The translations under genes were made by a program, and so were the position numbers. A model generated the notes under the pieces. It saw nothing but the letters and a program-made list of their open reading frames with translations. It did not search any database and was not told the origin of the DNA. Shown here piece by piece: positions 1-9,381 of a stretch of DNA of 64,000 bases (positions are counted from its first letter, which is position 1; every line of letters starts with the position of its first letter). The DNA lies in assembly GCA_934202735.1 (NCBI GenBank), contig CAKPYH010000004.1, positions 1 through 64,000 of the forward strand, given 5' to 3'. The DNA comes from an uncultured Alphaproteobacteria bacterium (GTDB lineage: Bacteria > Pseudomonadota > Alphaproteobacteria > CAAHEQ01 > UBA3637).

Positions 1-576
1 CATTGGGACGCATCCAATGAAGCCAAGAACTACTACAATGGTGTTCGCCTACAACAATCAGTAGCAGGACAGTGTTGCCCGAATGGTAAGTGGAACGGTA
101 CCGCGTGTTGTGATGCGTATTTCAATCACTGGACAAATAAGCCAACTCAAGTATGTTGTGAGAAAGACGGTGGTGATTGGTTGAGTACTGTCGTAAATCC
201 TAATTTGTCACAGTGCGGCGAAACAGGTTGCTGTTGCACGGGATCGTATAGACTTTTGGCTGGAAATCAGTGCTGTCAGTATACAGATAACCCTGGTCGG
301 GCTTATGATTTGTTTACAAGGAAACGGACCGCTACTTGCTGTAATGCAGCGAAGGGAGTTTGGGACACATCCAATGCAGCGATACAATCCGTGAACGGGA
401 CCCAGGAAGGTAGGTGTTGCCCGAATGATAACTGGACAGGTACCGAGTGTTGCCGTAAGATTCAAGGAAGGTGGTATGCTCAGAATGATTGGTCAGGCGA
501 AATCACTCCTGGTTGTTGTGCAAATTCGGGAGGTCATATCACATACTATAGCGGAGTACTGTACTGCGACCACTAA
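1..576 (+). CDS. Cysteine-rich repeat protein, 3' end (5' end outside window)
   Basis: The reading frame is open from the first base of the window and ends at TAA 574-576, so this is the C-terminal 191 residues of a longer protein. It is built from degenerate repeats: a WD(A/T)SN motif followed 15-30 residues later by CCPN-x-x-W-x-GT-x-CC, at about residues 2-38 and again at about 121-150, with further CC pairs between. Cysteines are mostly in adjacent pairs, as in disulfide-stabilised extracellular proteins. No catalytic motif and no known family is recognised. The protein may be secreted or surface-exposed, but the signal peptide, if any, lies outside the window. It converges on polA, 19 bases away, with no clear terminator between them. 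Confidence 0.75.
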   Translation, partial: HWDASNEAKNYYNGVRLQQSVAGQCCPNGKWNGTACCDAYFNHWTNKPTQVCCEKDGGDWLSTVVNPNLSQCGETGCCCTGSYRLLAGNQCCQYTDNPGRAYDLFTRKRTATCCNAAKGVWDTSNAAIQSVNGTQEGRCCPNDNWTGTECCRKIQGRWYAQNDWSGEITPGCCANSGGHITYYSGVLYCDH

Positions 577-595
577 TCGTTCTCACAATGTCTTT

Positions 596-3400
596 CTAGT
601 GGGCTTCTTTCCAATTATCCCCGACACCGACATCGGCCACCAAGGGAACGGAAAGTCTGACCGCGTTTTCCATCACGCTTTTGATGGTATCCCGCGCCAC
701 AGGAACATCGGCTTCGGCCACTTCAAAAACCAATTCGTCGTGAACCTGTAATAACAACGTGCAATCCAAGGGTGTCTGCTTTAATCGGGCCGCTAGGGCC
801 AACATGGCCCGTTTGATAATATCGGCCGCACCCCCTTGAATAGGCGCATTGATAGCGGCGCGTAGGGCAAAACTTCTTGTCCGCCCGTTCTCTAAACCGT
901 GAATAAAGCACCGCCGACCGAACGGTGTCAACACATATCCGTTGGCCAAGGCAAATTGCTCGGTTTGATGCATATATGTCTTAATTTCAGGATATTGTTC
1001 AAAATAAGCGTCTATATAGGCTTTGGCCTCCGCGCGGGGTATCCCCAGGTTATTAGACAAACCAAACGCCGAAATACCGTAAATAATCCCAAAGTTGATT
1101 GCTTTGGCCCGTCGCCGTGTATCGGCATCAATCTCCGCCAAAGGAATATGAAAAATTTGCGATGCCGTCCGGGCATGAATATCCTCGTTTTCCGCAAAAG
1201 ACTTCTTTAAGGCCGCTACGCCCGCCACTTCCGCCATCAGGCGCAACTCTATTTGCGAATAATCGGCACAAACCAACTTGTACCCCGAACGCGCCACAAA
1301 AGCACGGCGAATCTCTTTGCCGGCTTCACTCCGCACCGGAATGTTTTGCAGATTCGGATCGGACGATGCCAACCGCCCCGTGTTTGTCGCCGTCAAGGAA
1401 AAGGTCGTATGTATCCGTTTATCCCGCACCGCCAATCCCAACAATGCGTCCACATAGGTGCTTTTTAATTTGGCATAGCCCCGATACTCCAAGACTAATT
1501 TTGCCAGTTCGGATCCGCCGGTCGCCAGCGTTTCCAATACCTTGACATCGGTTGTCCAAGATCCGTTCGCCCCCCGCTTCCCACCGGGCAAACCTTGTTT
1601 TTCAAATAAAATAACCCCCAACTGCGCCGGCGAATTGATATTAAATTCTTCCCCCGCCGCCGCATAAATATCCCGCGTTAACGTTTCCAGTTTCCGGGTA
1701 AACGCAACACCCGCTTCAAATAACCGTTGCTCATTCACCAAAATACCGGCCTGCTCCATTTGGCATAAAACGGGTATCAACGGTAAATCATAGTTCCGAT
1801 AAATATGGGCCGGGTCGTCTTGTTCCAAACGCGAAGAAAAAACTTGATACAAACGGAATGTGATATCGGCATCTTCCGCCGCATAGTCCCGCGCCACCGG
1901 CAAGGGTACGCGATTAAACGGAACCTGCCCCTTACCTGTACCGCATACTTCCGTATATTTAATGGTCGTGTGGTGTAAATAAATCCCTGCCAGCTCGTCC
2001 ATGCCATGGCCGTGCCGTGTGCCGTTCAAAACCGAACTCATCACCATAGTGTCTTCAATGGGGGCAAGATTCAAATGACCCCCGTATGCCCGCAAGAGAA
2101 TGTGCATGTCATACTTGATATTATGGCCGATTTTCACAATCGCGGGATTTTCCAAAACCGGTTTCAGCAACATCAAAGCACGTTGTAGCGGAATTTGTTG
2201 TGGGCGGGGTTCGGCCGAAAATGAAAACAAATCCCCCCCGGAAACATGATCCGGACCGTGTTCCAAAGGAACATAGCAGGCCCTGCCCCCGTCTAGCCCC
2301 AAGGAAAAACCGACTAATCGGGCCGTATGGACATCCAGCGATGTGGTTTCCGTATCTATGGCTACCCGATCCCCGATTTGCGCAATCCAATTTTGCAAAG
2401 CCCGTTCATCTTGAATTAAATCATACGCGGGTTTTAGGGGTGCTATATTTTCAACCGGTGTATTTTCGGGCTGTGGCACATGATCCGTTGATCCGGGATC
2501 AGAAACAACGGCACAACCGGTCCCGGCGGCCCATTGTTGCAACCACCCGGGCAAGCGTTTTTGCAAACTGATGAAATTATTTTCTTGCAAGAAAGATCGT
2601 ATCTTGTCCGGTTGCGGCGAACGTGTGGCAAAGTCATCCAATGAAGCCGCCACAGGTACATGCTCATCCAAAACAACTAATTTTTTAGAAATCAAGATTT
2701 GTTCTTTATCACGGCGTAAACTCTCGCGTAATTTTTCGCGCGGGACTTCGTCCAAACGAGACAACAGGTTTTCCAACGTACCAAAAGTCGTTATCAACTG
2801 AGCCGCCGTTTTGGGACCGACACCCGTTGCCCCCGGGACATTATCAATCGCATCACCCATCAACGCCTGAACGTCGGTTATCTGATCGGGAGGTACACCG
2901 AATTTTTTGATGACATCTTCATCAGTCATCGTTTTTTTCTTCATCGGATCATAAACGGAAACACCCGGCCGTTTTAACTGCATCAAATCTTTATCGGCCG
3001 AAATAACTCGGGCACTCCACCCCCGATCCGTGGCCAAACGTGCATAAGTGGCAATTAAATCATCGGCCTCAAACCCTTCTTGCTCTATCCACGGGATATT
3101 CAGGGCCTCTACCGCCCGGCGTATCAAGGGAAATTGCGGAATCAGATCCGGCGGTGTTTCTCGTCTGTTTTGCTTGTAAGCCGGATAAATATCATTCCTG
3201 AAATTACGCCGCTGTGCATCAAAAACAACCACAATATGAGAACACAGGTTATCTTGGGCCAGGTTCATCATCATATTCATAAACCCATAGACCGCATTAA
3301 CCGGTGTCCCATCGGACCGCGTCATCGCCGGCAACGCATAAAACGCCCGGAAAATATATCCGGACCCGTCCACCAGACAAACGGTCCTGTGCGTGGGCAT
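596..3400 (-). CDS. polA: DNA polymerase I
   Basis: A 934-residue, full-length DNA polymerase I that fills gaps and removes RNA primers during replication and repair. The N-terminal 5' nuclease domain starts with the LVDGSGYIFRAFYA block. The 3'-5' proofreading domain looks active: DTET (exo I), NIKYD (exo II) and YAAEDAD (exo III) keep their acidic residues. The polymerase domain has motif A (ADYSQIELR), motif B (RRAKAINFGIIYG) and motif C (QVHDELVFE). The start has an AAGGAG Shine-Dalgarno located in the last codons of gcrA, three bases upstream, so the two are almost certainly cotranscribed and coupled. Confidence 0.98.
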   Translation of the reverse strand: MPTHRTVCLVDGSGYIFRAFYALPAMTRSDGTPVNAVYGFMNMMMNLAQDNLCSHIVVVFDAQRRNFRNDIYPAYKQNRRETPPDLIPQFPLIRRAVEALNIPWIEQEGFEADDLIATYARLATDRGWSARVISADKDLMQLKRPGVSVYDPMKKKTMTDEDVIKKFGVPPDQITDVQALMGDAIDNVPGATGVGPKTAAQLITTFGTLENLLSRLDEVPREKLRESLRRDKEQILISKKLVVLDEHVPVAASLDDFATRSPQPDKIRSFLQENNFISLQKRLPGWLQQWAAGTGCAVVSDPGSTDHVPQPENTPVENIAPLKPAYDLIQDERALQNWIAQIGDRVAIDTETTSLDVHTARLVGFSLGLDGGRACYVPLEHGPDHVSGGDLFSFSAEPRPQQIPLQRALMLLKPVLENPAIVKIGHNIKYDMHILLRAYGGHLNLAPIEDTMVMSSVLNGTRHGHGMDELAGIYLHHTTIKYTEVCGTGKGQVPFNRVPLPVARDYAAEDADITFRLYQVFSSRLEQDDPAHIYRNYDLPLIPVLCQMEQAGILVNEQRLFEAGVAFTRKLETLTRDIYAAAGEEFNINSPAQLGVILFEKQGLPGGKRGANGSWTTDVKVLETLATGGSELAKLVLEYRGYAKLKSTYVDALLGLAVRDKRIHTTFSLTATNTGRLASSDPNLQNIPVRSEAGKEIRRAFVARSGYKLVCADYSQIELRLMAEVAGVAALKKSFAENEDIHARTASQIFHIPLAEIDADTRRRAKAINFGIIYGISAFGLSNNLGIPRAEAKAYIDAYFEQYPEIKTYMHQTEQFALANGYVLTPFGRRCFIHGLENGRTRSFALRAAINAPIQGGAADIIKRAMLALAARLKQTPLDCTLLLQVHDELVFEVAEADVPVARDTIKSVMENAVRLSVPLVADVGVGDNWKEAH

Positions 3401-3403
3401 GGC

Positions 3404-3811
3404 TTACTCCTTGTGTTTCTGATTCAAGCTTTTTTCCTTAGCGTTTTGTTCGGCCAACTCTTTCAAAGACGTATACGCCGCTTTGCAATGTTCGGGGCAA
3501 TAAGGTTTACCGGTCGTTGTCGGATGTCCGCAAAAATGAAAATCCTCATCAGACGGATCCCCGATCGGCCACCGGCAGGTATTCGTTCGTAAATCCATCA
3601 AACGGCACTTATCCGACAAAACGGGACGAACCGCTTTCTGAACGCCCTGTTTCTTTTTAATCGGTGAAGGACGGGCCGTCAAATCCAACCGATGAACCTT
3701 ACCGATCACCGAGTTTTTAGACATTCCCAATTCTTTGGCAATTTCAATGGTACTCTTGCCCTTGACCCACAGTTTCTTTAATTGTTTGACTTTCTCGTCT
3801 GTCCAAGCCAT
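3404..3811 (-). CDS. gcrA: GcrA cell cycle regulator
   Basis: A 135-residue GcrA, the alphaproteobacterial regulator that binds sigma-70 RNA polymerase and acts at promoters carrying GANTC sites methylated by CcrM. The N-terminus (MAWTDEKVKQLKKLW) and the following helix-turn-helix with SKNSVIGKVHRL are diagnostic. The C-terminal sigma-interacting part keeps CRWPIGDP, FCGHP and YCPEHC, which carry the conserved cysteines and histidines. I chose the ATG at 3811 because AAAGGAG sits eight bases upstream; a longer open frame has no family similarity. It is followed by polA after three bases. No ccrM or dnaA is present in the window. Confidence 0.95.
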   Translation of the reverse strand: MAWTDEKVKQLKKLWVKGKSTIEIAKELGMSKNSVIGKVHRLDLTARPSPIKKKQGVQKAVRPVLSDKCRLMDLRTNTCRWPIGDPSDEDFHFCGHPTTTGKPYCPEHCKAAYTSLKELAEQNAKEKSLNQKHKE

Positions 3812-3833
3812 GTGTTTCTCCTTTGAAGTGTGT

Positions 3834-3862
3834 AGTATACACCTATTTTTCCCATTCGTCAA
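3834..3862 (-). promoter_or_regulatory. Sigma-70-like promoter for gcrA-polA
   Basis: On the minus strand, TTGACG (3857-3862) and TATACT (3834-3839) are separated by 17 bases, just upstream of the gcrA ribosome-binding site. The -35 half lies inside the 3' end of the preceding gene, so gcrA-polA can be expressed independently of the long upstream operon. Confidence 0.7.
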
Positions 3863-4922
3863 CATGAAGTGTACGCAACAGGTTTTGATAGCCGTTCTGC
3901 CTGAATGCGTTTTGAACCAACTCCCTGTTTTCATGAACTACTTTGACATCGGCCGGCAAGGCTTCATATTGCCTGAATCCGATCAAGATAATTTTATCGG
4001 CATCGGTCTGTGGTACATGTCCCCTACGCCGACGGGCTTCAAAAGCAAACGGCAACGGCATGGTTTGCACCCGATAAGCCTTGGCCACCGTATCGGCCGC
4101 CAATGCAAAAGTATCCGCACTATCCCATCCGGCTTGGCGTAAAACCGCAGACAATTCATCTGCCTTATTCATCAGGCGCAACCGTTGCATTAAACTTTGG
4201 AACGGATTGACACGTTCTTCCTCCGATGGGGTATAAAAAACGGTCAAAAACCGCATTTTACGGGAAAAATCCGAATCATTTTGTTCTTGTGCTGCCAAAA
4301 ATTGATTGACCGCTTGCAGGCCGCTATTCAAGGCTTGTATCTGCTTTTCTTGCAAAACACCTTTGGTCGGATTTTCTCTTAAAGCCGCCGGTTGACGAAT
4401 GTAATCTCGGACCGATAAATACCGTATGGGACCCGATTTTTTCATCGGGGCAAACCGAAGGGGGGTTTTATCCGGATCACCCGACAACGTCATGGTATCC
4501 GTCTCTAATACTTGCGGAAATGCATCGGGGGATAAATACGGATATAATTTCGGATCTAAATCCGCCAAATATTCGGCCGCGAATCGTTGCATTTCCGGAG
4601 CAATACGAGTCGGCTTTTTCCCTTGCCATATTGCAATTTCGGGATGTGTACGAATTTTCTTGGGCAACATCGGTTCTTCAAACAAAGCCGGAAACACATA
4701 CTGACGTTGTTCAAACGGGATAGACAACAACTGAGCCAACACCCGATCCGTTTGAGTGGCAATCGTATTTTGTTCGGCATCGGCTAAACTTACCATATCG
4801 GTGGTTAAGTCTTGTCCGGATCGTATGGCCGACACAGCCGTCTCAACGGCGGTTTGGGCCATAGTTCCCCGAACGACCGTCAGCCCCAACAGCAACCCCA
4901 AATAAATCCATTTTGTTTTCAT
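3843..4922 (-). CDS. Exported protein of unknown function
   Basis: A 359-residue protein with a clear signal peptide (hydrophobic YLGLLLGLTVV segment, probable cleavage after MAQ near residue 23). I do not recognise the mature domain. It is largely alpha-helical in appearance and has no obvious catalytic motif. An AAAGGA ribosome-binding site precedes the ATG. It lies 11 bases behind the DUF4139 gene and is the last member of the xseB-ispA-nth operon. Together with the two preceding genes it probably forms an envelope-associated set, which is inference from gene order and shared export signals only. Confidence 0.8.
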   Translation of the reverse strand: MKTKWIYLGLLLGLTVVRGTMAQTAVETAVSAIRSGQDLTTDMVSLADAEQNTIATQTDRVLAQLLSIPFEQRQYVFPALFEEPMLPKKIRTHPEIAIWQGKKPTRIAPEMQRFAAEYLADLDPKLYPYLSPDAFPQVLETDTMTLSGDPDKTPLRFAPMKKSGPIRYLSVRDYIRQPAALRENPTKGVLQEKQIQALNSGLQAVNQFLAAQEQNDSDFSRKMRFLTVFYTPSEEERVNPFQSLMQRLRLMNKADELSAVLRQAGWDSADTFALAADTVAKAYRVQTMPLPFAFEARRRRGHVPQTDADKIILIGFRQYEALPADVKVVHENRELVQNAFRQNGYQNLLRTLHVDEWEK

Positions 4923-4933
4923 TGTTGGTTCCT

Positions 4934-6352
4934 TTATTTGACAATTTGAACGGAATAGGTTAAATCCGCTTCACCTTCGGCCGGAACAGAAAGCGTCCAC
5001 CGCGCTGAAACATTTTGCTTTCTTTCTGACTGGTTGGTTTCCGATGTAATTTTCCAAGCAGAAACACCGGGTACACCAAAAGTTTCTTTAATTTGAACAG
5101 AGACCGTTTCCTTGGTACCGTTTTTGATAGTGATGTGATAGGTGTCGTCCGTTATCCGCGTATTGCCTTGCTTGCGTTGATCATGCTTGATCCGTTTAAC
5201 CGTGGCGGAAATATCAAAGGCTTGCCCCATATTCAAACGCACCTGTTCCAAATTGCCGGTATGACCAATGTTGTCTTCGCCAACAAAAACAAATTCGCCT
5301 TGTTTATCCGCCTGATACAACCGTACAATCCCCCGCGGCAAAGCAATCCCCAAGTGATTTTTCTTTTCATTGACAAAGGACAAAGAAATAGTCGGCTTCA
5401 CATTTTCCGCTTGTTCGGGCGGTGTCAGTTGATTTTCAAACGTGTATGTTTTCTTCACCTTGACCCCCGTCGCCGACAGCAAAGAAACCTGCTTGGTTTG
5501 ATTGGGCAAAATATCGGTTTTACGCGGCAATGTATACAAATGATAATCTCCGACACCTTCTTCACTCATACCGGCGGCCATCATTGTGTCTGCAAAATTG
5601 CCCATTTCCATACGAACGGTTTTATACATCATCGGCATCACCGGTTCTACCAAATGCAAATCACCGGCCACCACCTGTAATTTCACATTTCGGAAAGCCG
5701 TTTGCGATGCATTGGTCAGCGATACCCACCCCGTCAGACTCATGGTCTGATTATCCGGTGCCAGTTGCGCCACATAGTTGGCATTCCATGACAAACCGCG
5801 TGTTAAATACCCCAAAGTGAGATCACGTTTACCGGCTTTCGGTGTTGCCACAGACATCACCAAAGTCGGCCGAACACGCAGGTTTTGTGGGATAGTGTTA
5901 AACACAATCTGACCCGGATACGAAGCGTCTACTTTATCATTGATTTTCAAAATCGGAGACATACCATTGACCGCAAGCAACTCGGCCGGAGTTATTTCCC
6001 ATGCCCCGGTTTTCGGGTTCATCAGTTGCGCCGTCACCGTATTGCCCACCGATTTGTGCAGCAAAGACTCATACGATAACACATCAAAATTAAAGTTGTT
6101 TTCCAAAAAGGTAATATCCCGACCGTTCAACACCACACTGGCCGGAATAATTTGATCCGAAATATCGGCAAAAGCAATATCATTTTGCCCTGCCCCCATG
6201 GAAACCGCCCGCGTATCACGCACCAAAGCCCGATCATTATTGTAAATCACCATGTCCAACGACTTTTGATCGGCCGTTCCAACGGTTGTTTCGGCCCATA
6301 CCCCGGATACCAAAGCGCACAGAGCGCATGTCAATAACATCAAGTGTTTCAT
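4934..6352 (-). CDS. DUF4139 domain-containing exported protein
   Basis: A 472-residue secreted protein with a signal peptide (MKHLMLLTCALCALVSGVWA). The body matches the DUF4139 family: the LGYLTRGLSWNANYVAQL block, then a beta-rich C-terminal half with alternating hydrophobic strands. The family is widespread but its molecular function is unknown. I chose the start at 6352 because it is preceded by AAAGGG and gives a clean signal peptide; the longer open frame would hide it. The ATG overlaps the TGA of the upstream membrane protein (ATGA), so the two are translationally coupled and may act together at the cell envelope. Confidence 0.85.
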   Translation of the reverse strand: MKHLMLLTCALCALVSGVWAETTVGTADQKSLDMVIYNNDRALVRDTRAVSMGAGQNDIAFADISDQIIPASVVLNGRDITFLENNFNFDVLSYESLLHKSVGNTVTAQLMNPKTGAWEITPAELLAVNGMSPILKINDKVDASYPGQIVFNTIPQNLRVRPTLVMSVATPKAGKRDLTLGYLTRGLSWNANYVAQLAPDNQTMSLTGWVSLTNASQTAFRNVKLQVVAGDLHLVEPVMPMMYKTVRMEMGNFADTMMAAGMSEEGVGDYHLYTLPRKTDILPNQTKQVSLLSATGVKVKKTYTFENQLTPPEQAENVKPTISLSFVNEKKNHLGIALPRGIVRLYQADKQGEFVFVGEDNIGHTGNLEQVRLNMGQAFDISATVKRIKHDQRKQGNTRITDDTYHITIKNGTKETVSVQIKETFGVPGVSAWKITSETNQSERKQNVSARWTLSVPAEGEADLTYSVQIVK

Positions 6353-7839
6353 TTTATTCCCTTTCTTTGAAATGTCAATCCCCGGTACACCGGATTGTTT
6401 TGTGATAAATACGTCAACCAATCGGCCCCAAAACCCAAACATGTGGCCCTTATATAATAGGAAGCAATTTCCCGTTGTGGCAAGTTATACCCGCCGGGGG
6501 TTTGGGTTAAAACGTGATAGAAAGCCTGTTTCAAACGAATCAAACGTGGTTGACTTCCCCACCGATGTATTACGGCCAACGCCCCTGCACCGGCTATAAT
6601 CATAACCGGCAGGCCCCAACCGGGTAAAACAAGGCCGTATGTGTGCACACCCCACAGGCCCAATAATATCAAAAGAATAATCCCCATGATATATTCGGCA
6701 TTCCACCGCAACAAAGAAATCATTTTCAACAAACGCGGATAAGACAGCAGGTACAAGCCGGGTATCGGTTGTTCAACCGACAGCAACCGTTCACGGACGG
6801 CCGGTGTCCACACTGTCCCCGTTACCGTTCCCCACAAAATCGGATTCAGTTTCAAGGCCTTTTGTTTGGGGGTACGAGGCCGTATCAGGCGTGCTTCCGC
6901 TACACAGGCCGCCATATATGCCGCCAACACACCCAGCCACGATCCCAAAAACAAAAGACTTGAAGAAGTATTCATGGCCCCGGGTAAGGCGGCTGCATCT
7001 ACCAACAAACGTAATGAGACACTGGCATACGCCGGTAACGGATGTGTTGTTTGATACAGGATATTTCCCCGTTCATCGGTTTCAAAGCGGCCATTATCGG
7101 GTATATTTTGATTATTGATGCCAAACAATGCCTGTTGCGTATAGGTTTTTGTAGATTTCGGAAACGATACAACGACCGTAAAACGCTCGGTCATTAAGGG
7201 CCAAGTCGCATCACTTAAAGGAATTAAAATATCCGCTACGGATCGTTCTCGCACAATACGACCCGTTAAAAGATAACGCACTGTAAAGCGATAAACCCCC
7301 GGAGGTAAAACACCCCGATAAGATAACTCTAACCCCGCGGGTGTTTGCCGTTGAATGACCGGCACGGGTTTCTTGTCCAACAAAAATCCGGTCAAGCGTA
7401 TACTTTCGGCTGTGGTATTATCGGATTTTCCGGTGGGCAATGTCAGTGTAAAATGTCCCTCATTTCGGGTATTGACGAATTGAACCTGTTCTTCTATTTG
7501 AAGGGTTTGATCATCTAAAACCTGCACAAAAAAGACTCGATCTGTCGTATGATCCACAAAAGCAGCCGTTCGTTCATGTCCAAACGGTGTCATCAACTTG
7601 ATCGTCCGCCGTTCTTGCGACAAAACAGGCGGCGGGACCGCTTCGGCCGCATTGGGGGCGGGAACTATCGCTTCTGCGGGGGCTTCCAACAAAACTGCCG
7701 GTGTATTTCCGTCAAATACAACGGAACGTGATGAGCCGTAATTTTCAGCATTTTCCGGGTTTAACAGTTCATTTAATCCTTGAGCAAAAGCCCCCCGAAA
7801 AATACATATCAGACTTAAAATCACAAGACAATACTTCAT
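6349..7839 (-). CDS. Membrane protein with exported N-terminal domain, DUF2207-like layout
   Basis: A 496-residue protein. Residues 1-19 form a signal peptide, about residues 80-300 a beta-rich extracytoplasmic domain, and about residues 305-430 several hydrophobic helices (LLFLGSWLGVLAAYMAACV, IMGIILLILLGLWGV, LPVMIIAGAGALAVI), followed by a cytoplasmic tail. This order resembles DUF2207 membrane proteins, but I assign it from layout rather than a decisive motif. Function is unknown. The start at 7839 has GAGAAGGA upstream and overlaps the nth stop (ATGA); its own stop overlaps the next start in the same way. It is therefore coupled to both neighbours. Confidence 0.8.
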   Translation of the reverse strand: MKYCLVILSLICIFRGAFAQGLNELLNPENAENYGSSRSVVFDGNTPAVLLEAPAEAIVPAPNAAEAVPPPVLSQERRTIKLMTPFGHERTAAFVDHTTDRVFFVQVLDDQTLQIEEQVQFVNTRNEGHFTLTLPTGKSDNTTAESIRLTGFLLDKKPVPVIQRQTPAGLELSYRGVLPPGVYRFTVRYLLTGRIVRERSVADILIPLSDATWPLMTERFTVVVSFPKSTKTYTQQALFGINNQNIPDNGRFETDERGNILYQTTHPLPAYASVSLRLLVDAAALPGAMNTSSSLLFLGSWLGVLAAYMAACVAEARLIRPRTPKQKALKLNPILWGTVTGTVWTPAVRERLLSVEQPIPGLYLLSYPRLLKMISLLRWNAEYIMGIILLILLGLWGVHTYGLVLPGWGLPVMIIAGAGALAVIHRWGSQPRLIRLKQAFYHVLTQTPGGYNLPQREIASYYIRATCLGFGADWLTYLSQNNPVYRGLTFQRKGIK

Positions 7840-8495
7840 GTTCCTTCTCCGCTTGATGGGTGAATATCTGCCCGACAGACAGATACCAAAGGACAAATAT
7901 CACAATGCGGCCTGCGGGCCGTACACACATATCGTCCGTGCAATACCAAGGCTAACCCGACATCCGCTTTATAGGCGGCAGGAACCAATTTATTTAATTT
8001 TGCTTCCACTTCGGCCGGTGTTTTACCGGTACAGATTTTCAAACGATGACACAACCGAAAAACATGCGTATCCACGCCAATAGTCGGCGCATGATTCAAA
8101 ATATTCAAAAAAACATTGGCGGTTTTACGACCGACCCCGGGCAAAGTTATCAATGTATTAAAATCTGTCGGAACTTGGCCGTTATATTGTGCCAAAAGCA
8201 TGTGTGCCAATGCCACAATATGGCGTGTTTTGTTATTATAGTAATTGACCGAACGTGTGTATTTTTTGATGTTATCTTCGCCCAAAGCGACCACACGTTC
8301 AGGGGTATCGGCTATGGGAAACAGTTTTTCCGTCACAGTATTGACATTTTTATCCGTTGTCTGTGCCGATAAGATAATAGCCATTAAAAGGGAAAACGGT
8401 GTGGTCCAATTTAATTCACAACGCGGATCGGGATACGCCCGTTCCAAGGCTTCCCAAAAGGCTTGACGTTCAGCCGCAGACATCAGACGAGACAT
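7836..8495 (-). CDS. nth: Endonuclease III
   Basis: A 219-residue DNA glycosylase/AP lyase that removes oxidised pyrimidines in base excision repair. The helix-hairpin-helix is LPGVGRKTANVFLN, containing the catalytic lysine. The catalytic aspartate is in GVDTHVFRL. The C-terminal iron-sulfur cluster has the exact C-x6-C-x2-C-x5-C spacing (CTARRPHCDICPLVSVC). The ATG at 8495 has AAAGGA upstream and follows the ispA stop after one base. It overlaps the next gene by four bases. Confidence 0.97.
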   Translation of the reverse strand: MSRLMSAAERQAFWEALERAYPDPRCELNWTTPFSLLMAIILSAQTTDKNVNTVTEKLFPIADTPERVVALGEDNIKKYTRSVNYYNNKTRHIVALAHMLLAQYNGQVPTDFNTLITLPGVGRKTANVFLNILNHAPTIGVDTHVFRLCHRLKICTGKTPAEVEAKLNKLVPAAYKADVGLALVLHGRYVCTARRPHCDICPLVSVCRADIHPSSGEGT

Positions 8496-8496
8496 A

Positions 8497-9381
8497 TTAT
8501 CGTTTCCTTTCCACCATAAATGTGATGACTTGACGCAATATATCGGCCCGTTCTCCAAAAGGTTCCAAAGCCGATCGGGCCCGATCGGACAGACTTACCA
8601 CTAACGCACGGGCTTTTTCCAATCCCAACAAAGAAACAAAGGTGGATTTATGTGCCGCAGCATCTTTGCCCAACGTTTTACCCACCGTATTTGTATCCCC
8701 GACAACATCTAGAATATCATCGGTAATTTGAAACAGTATCCCAATCGCCCGTGCATAATCATCCAAAGCCTGCACCACCGTATCATCGGCACGGGCCGCT
8801 ATTGCCGGTGCCACGCATGAAAAGCGCAACAAAGCCCCCGTTTTATTGCCTTGCATCTGTTCAATTTCTTCCAAATTCAGGGGTTGAGTTTCCCCGATTA
8901 AATCCAACATCTGTCCGGCAACCATACCCTGCATACCGGCCGCGTGTGCCAACGCCCGCACCAAATCGGCCCGCACAGACCCATCCGGTGATGTTTCAGG
9001 TTCGGATAAAATCTCAAAGGCCCGGGCCTGTAAGGCGTCTCCGGACAAAATAGCCGTTGCTTCATCAAATTGAATATGGTTGGTCGGTTTGCCGCGGCGC
9101 AACGTATCATTATCCATCGCCGGTAAATCATCGTGTATCAGGGAATAGGTGTGCAGCATTTCAATCGCCACCCCGATACGCACAGCCGTTTGTCGGTTCA
9201 CGTTCAACATATCTCCAACCGTCAAGGTTAAAAACGGCCGCAATGCCTTGCCCGTACCAATAGCCGAATAGCGCATGGCCTCAACCAATCGGGCTTCCCG
9301 TCCCGCCGGCACCGGCAATAAAAGCCCCAATTCCTGATTGATTAAAGCCCGCGTTTCAGTCAGTTTCGCCGCCAATGTCAT
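8497..9381 (-). CDS. ispA: Farnesyl diphosphate synthase (polyprenyl synthetase)
   Basis: A 294-residue short-chain prenyltransferase that condenses isopentenyl diphosphate into geranyl and farnesyl diphosphate for quinones and undecaprenyl carriers. The first aspartate-rich motif is HDDLPAMDND and the second is ITDDILDVVGD; the GKALRPFL and GNKTGALL blocks are also present. The ATG at 9381 has AAAGGAG at the far end of the usual spacing. It overlaps the end of xseB by 26 bases. The xseB-ispA order is a common bacterial arrangement, usually with dxs, which is not in this window. Confidence 0.95.
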   Translation of the reverse strand: MTLAAKLTETRALINQELGLLLPVPAGREARLVEAMRYSAIGTGKALRPFLTLTVGDMLNVNRQTAVRIGVAIEMLHTYSLIHDDLPAMDNDTLRRGKPTNHIQFDEATAILSGDALQARAFEILSEPETSPDGSVRADLVRALAHAAGMQGMVAGQMLDLIGETQPLNLEEIEQMQGNKTGALLRFSCVAPAIAARADDTVVQALDDYARAIGILFQITDDILDVVGDTNTVGKTLGKDAAAHKSTFVSLLGLEKARALVVSLSDRARSALEPFGERADILRQVITFMVERKR

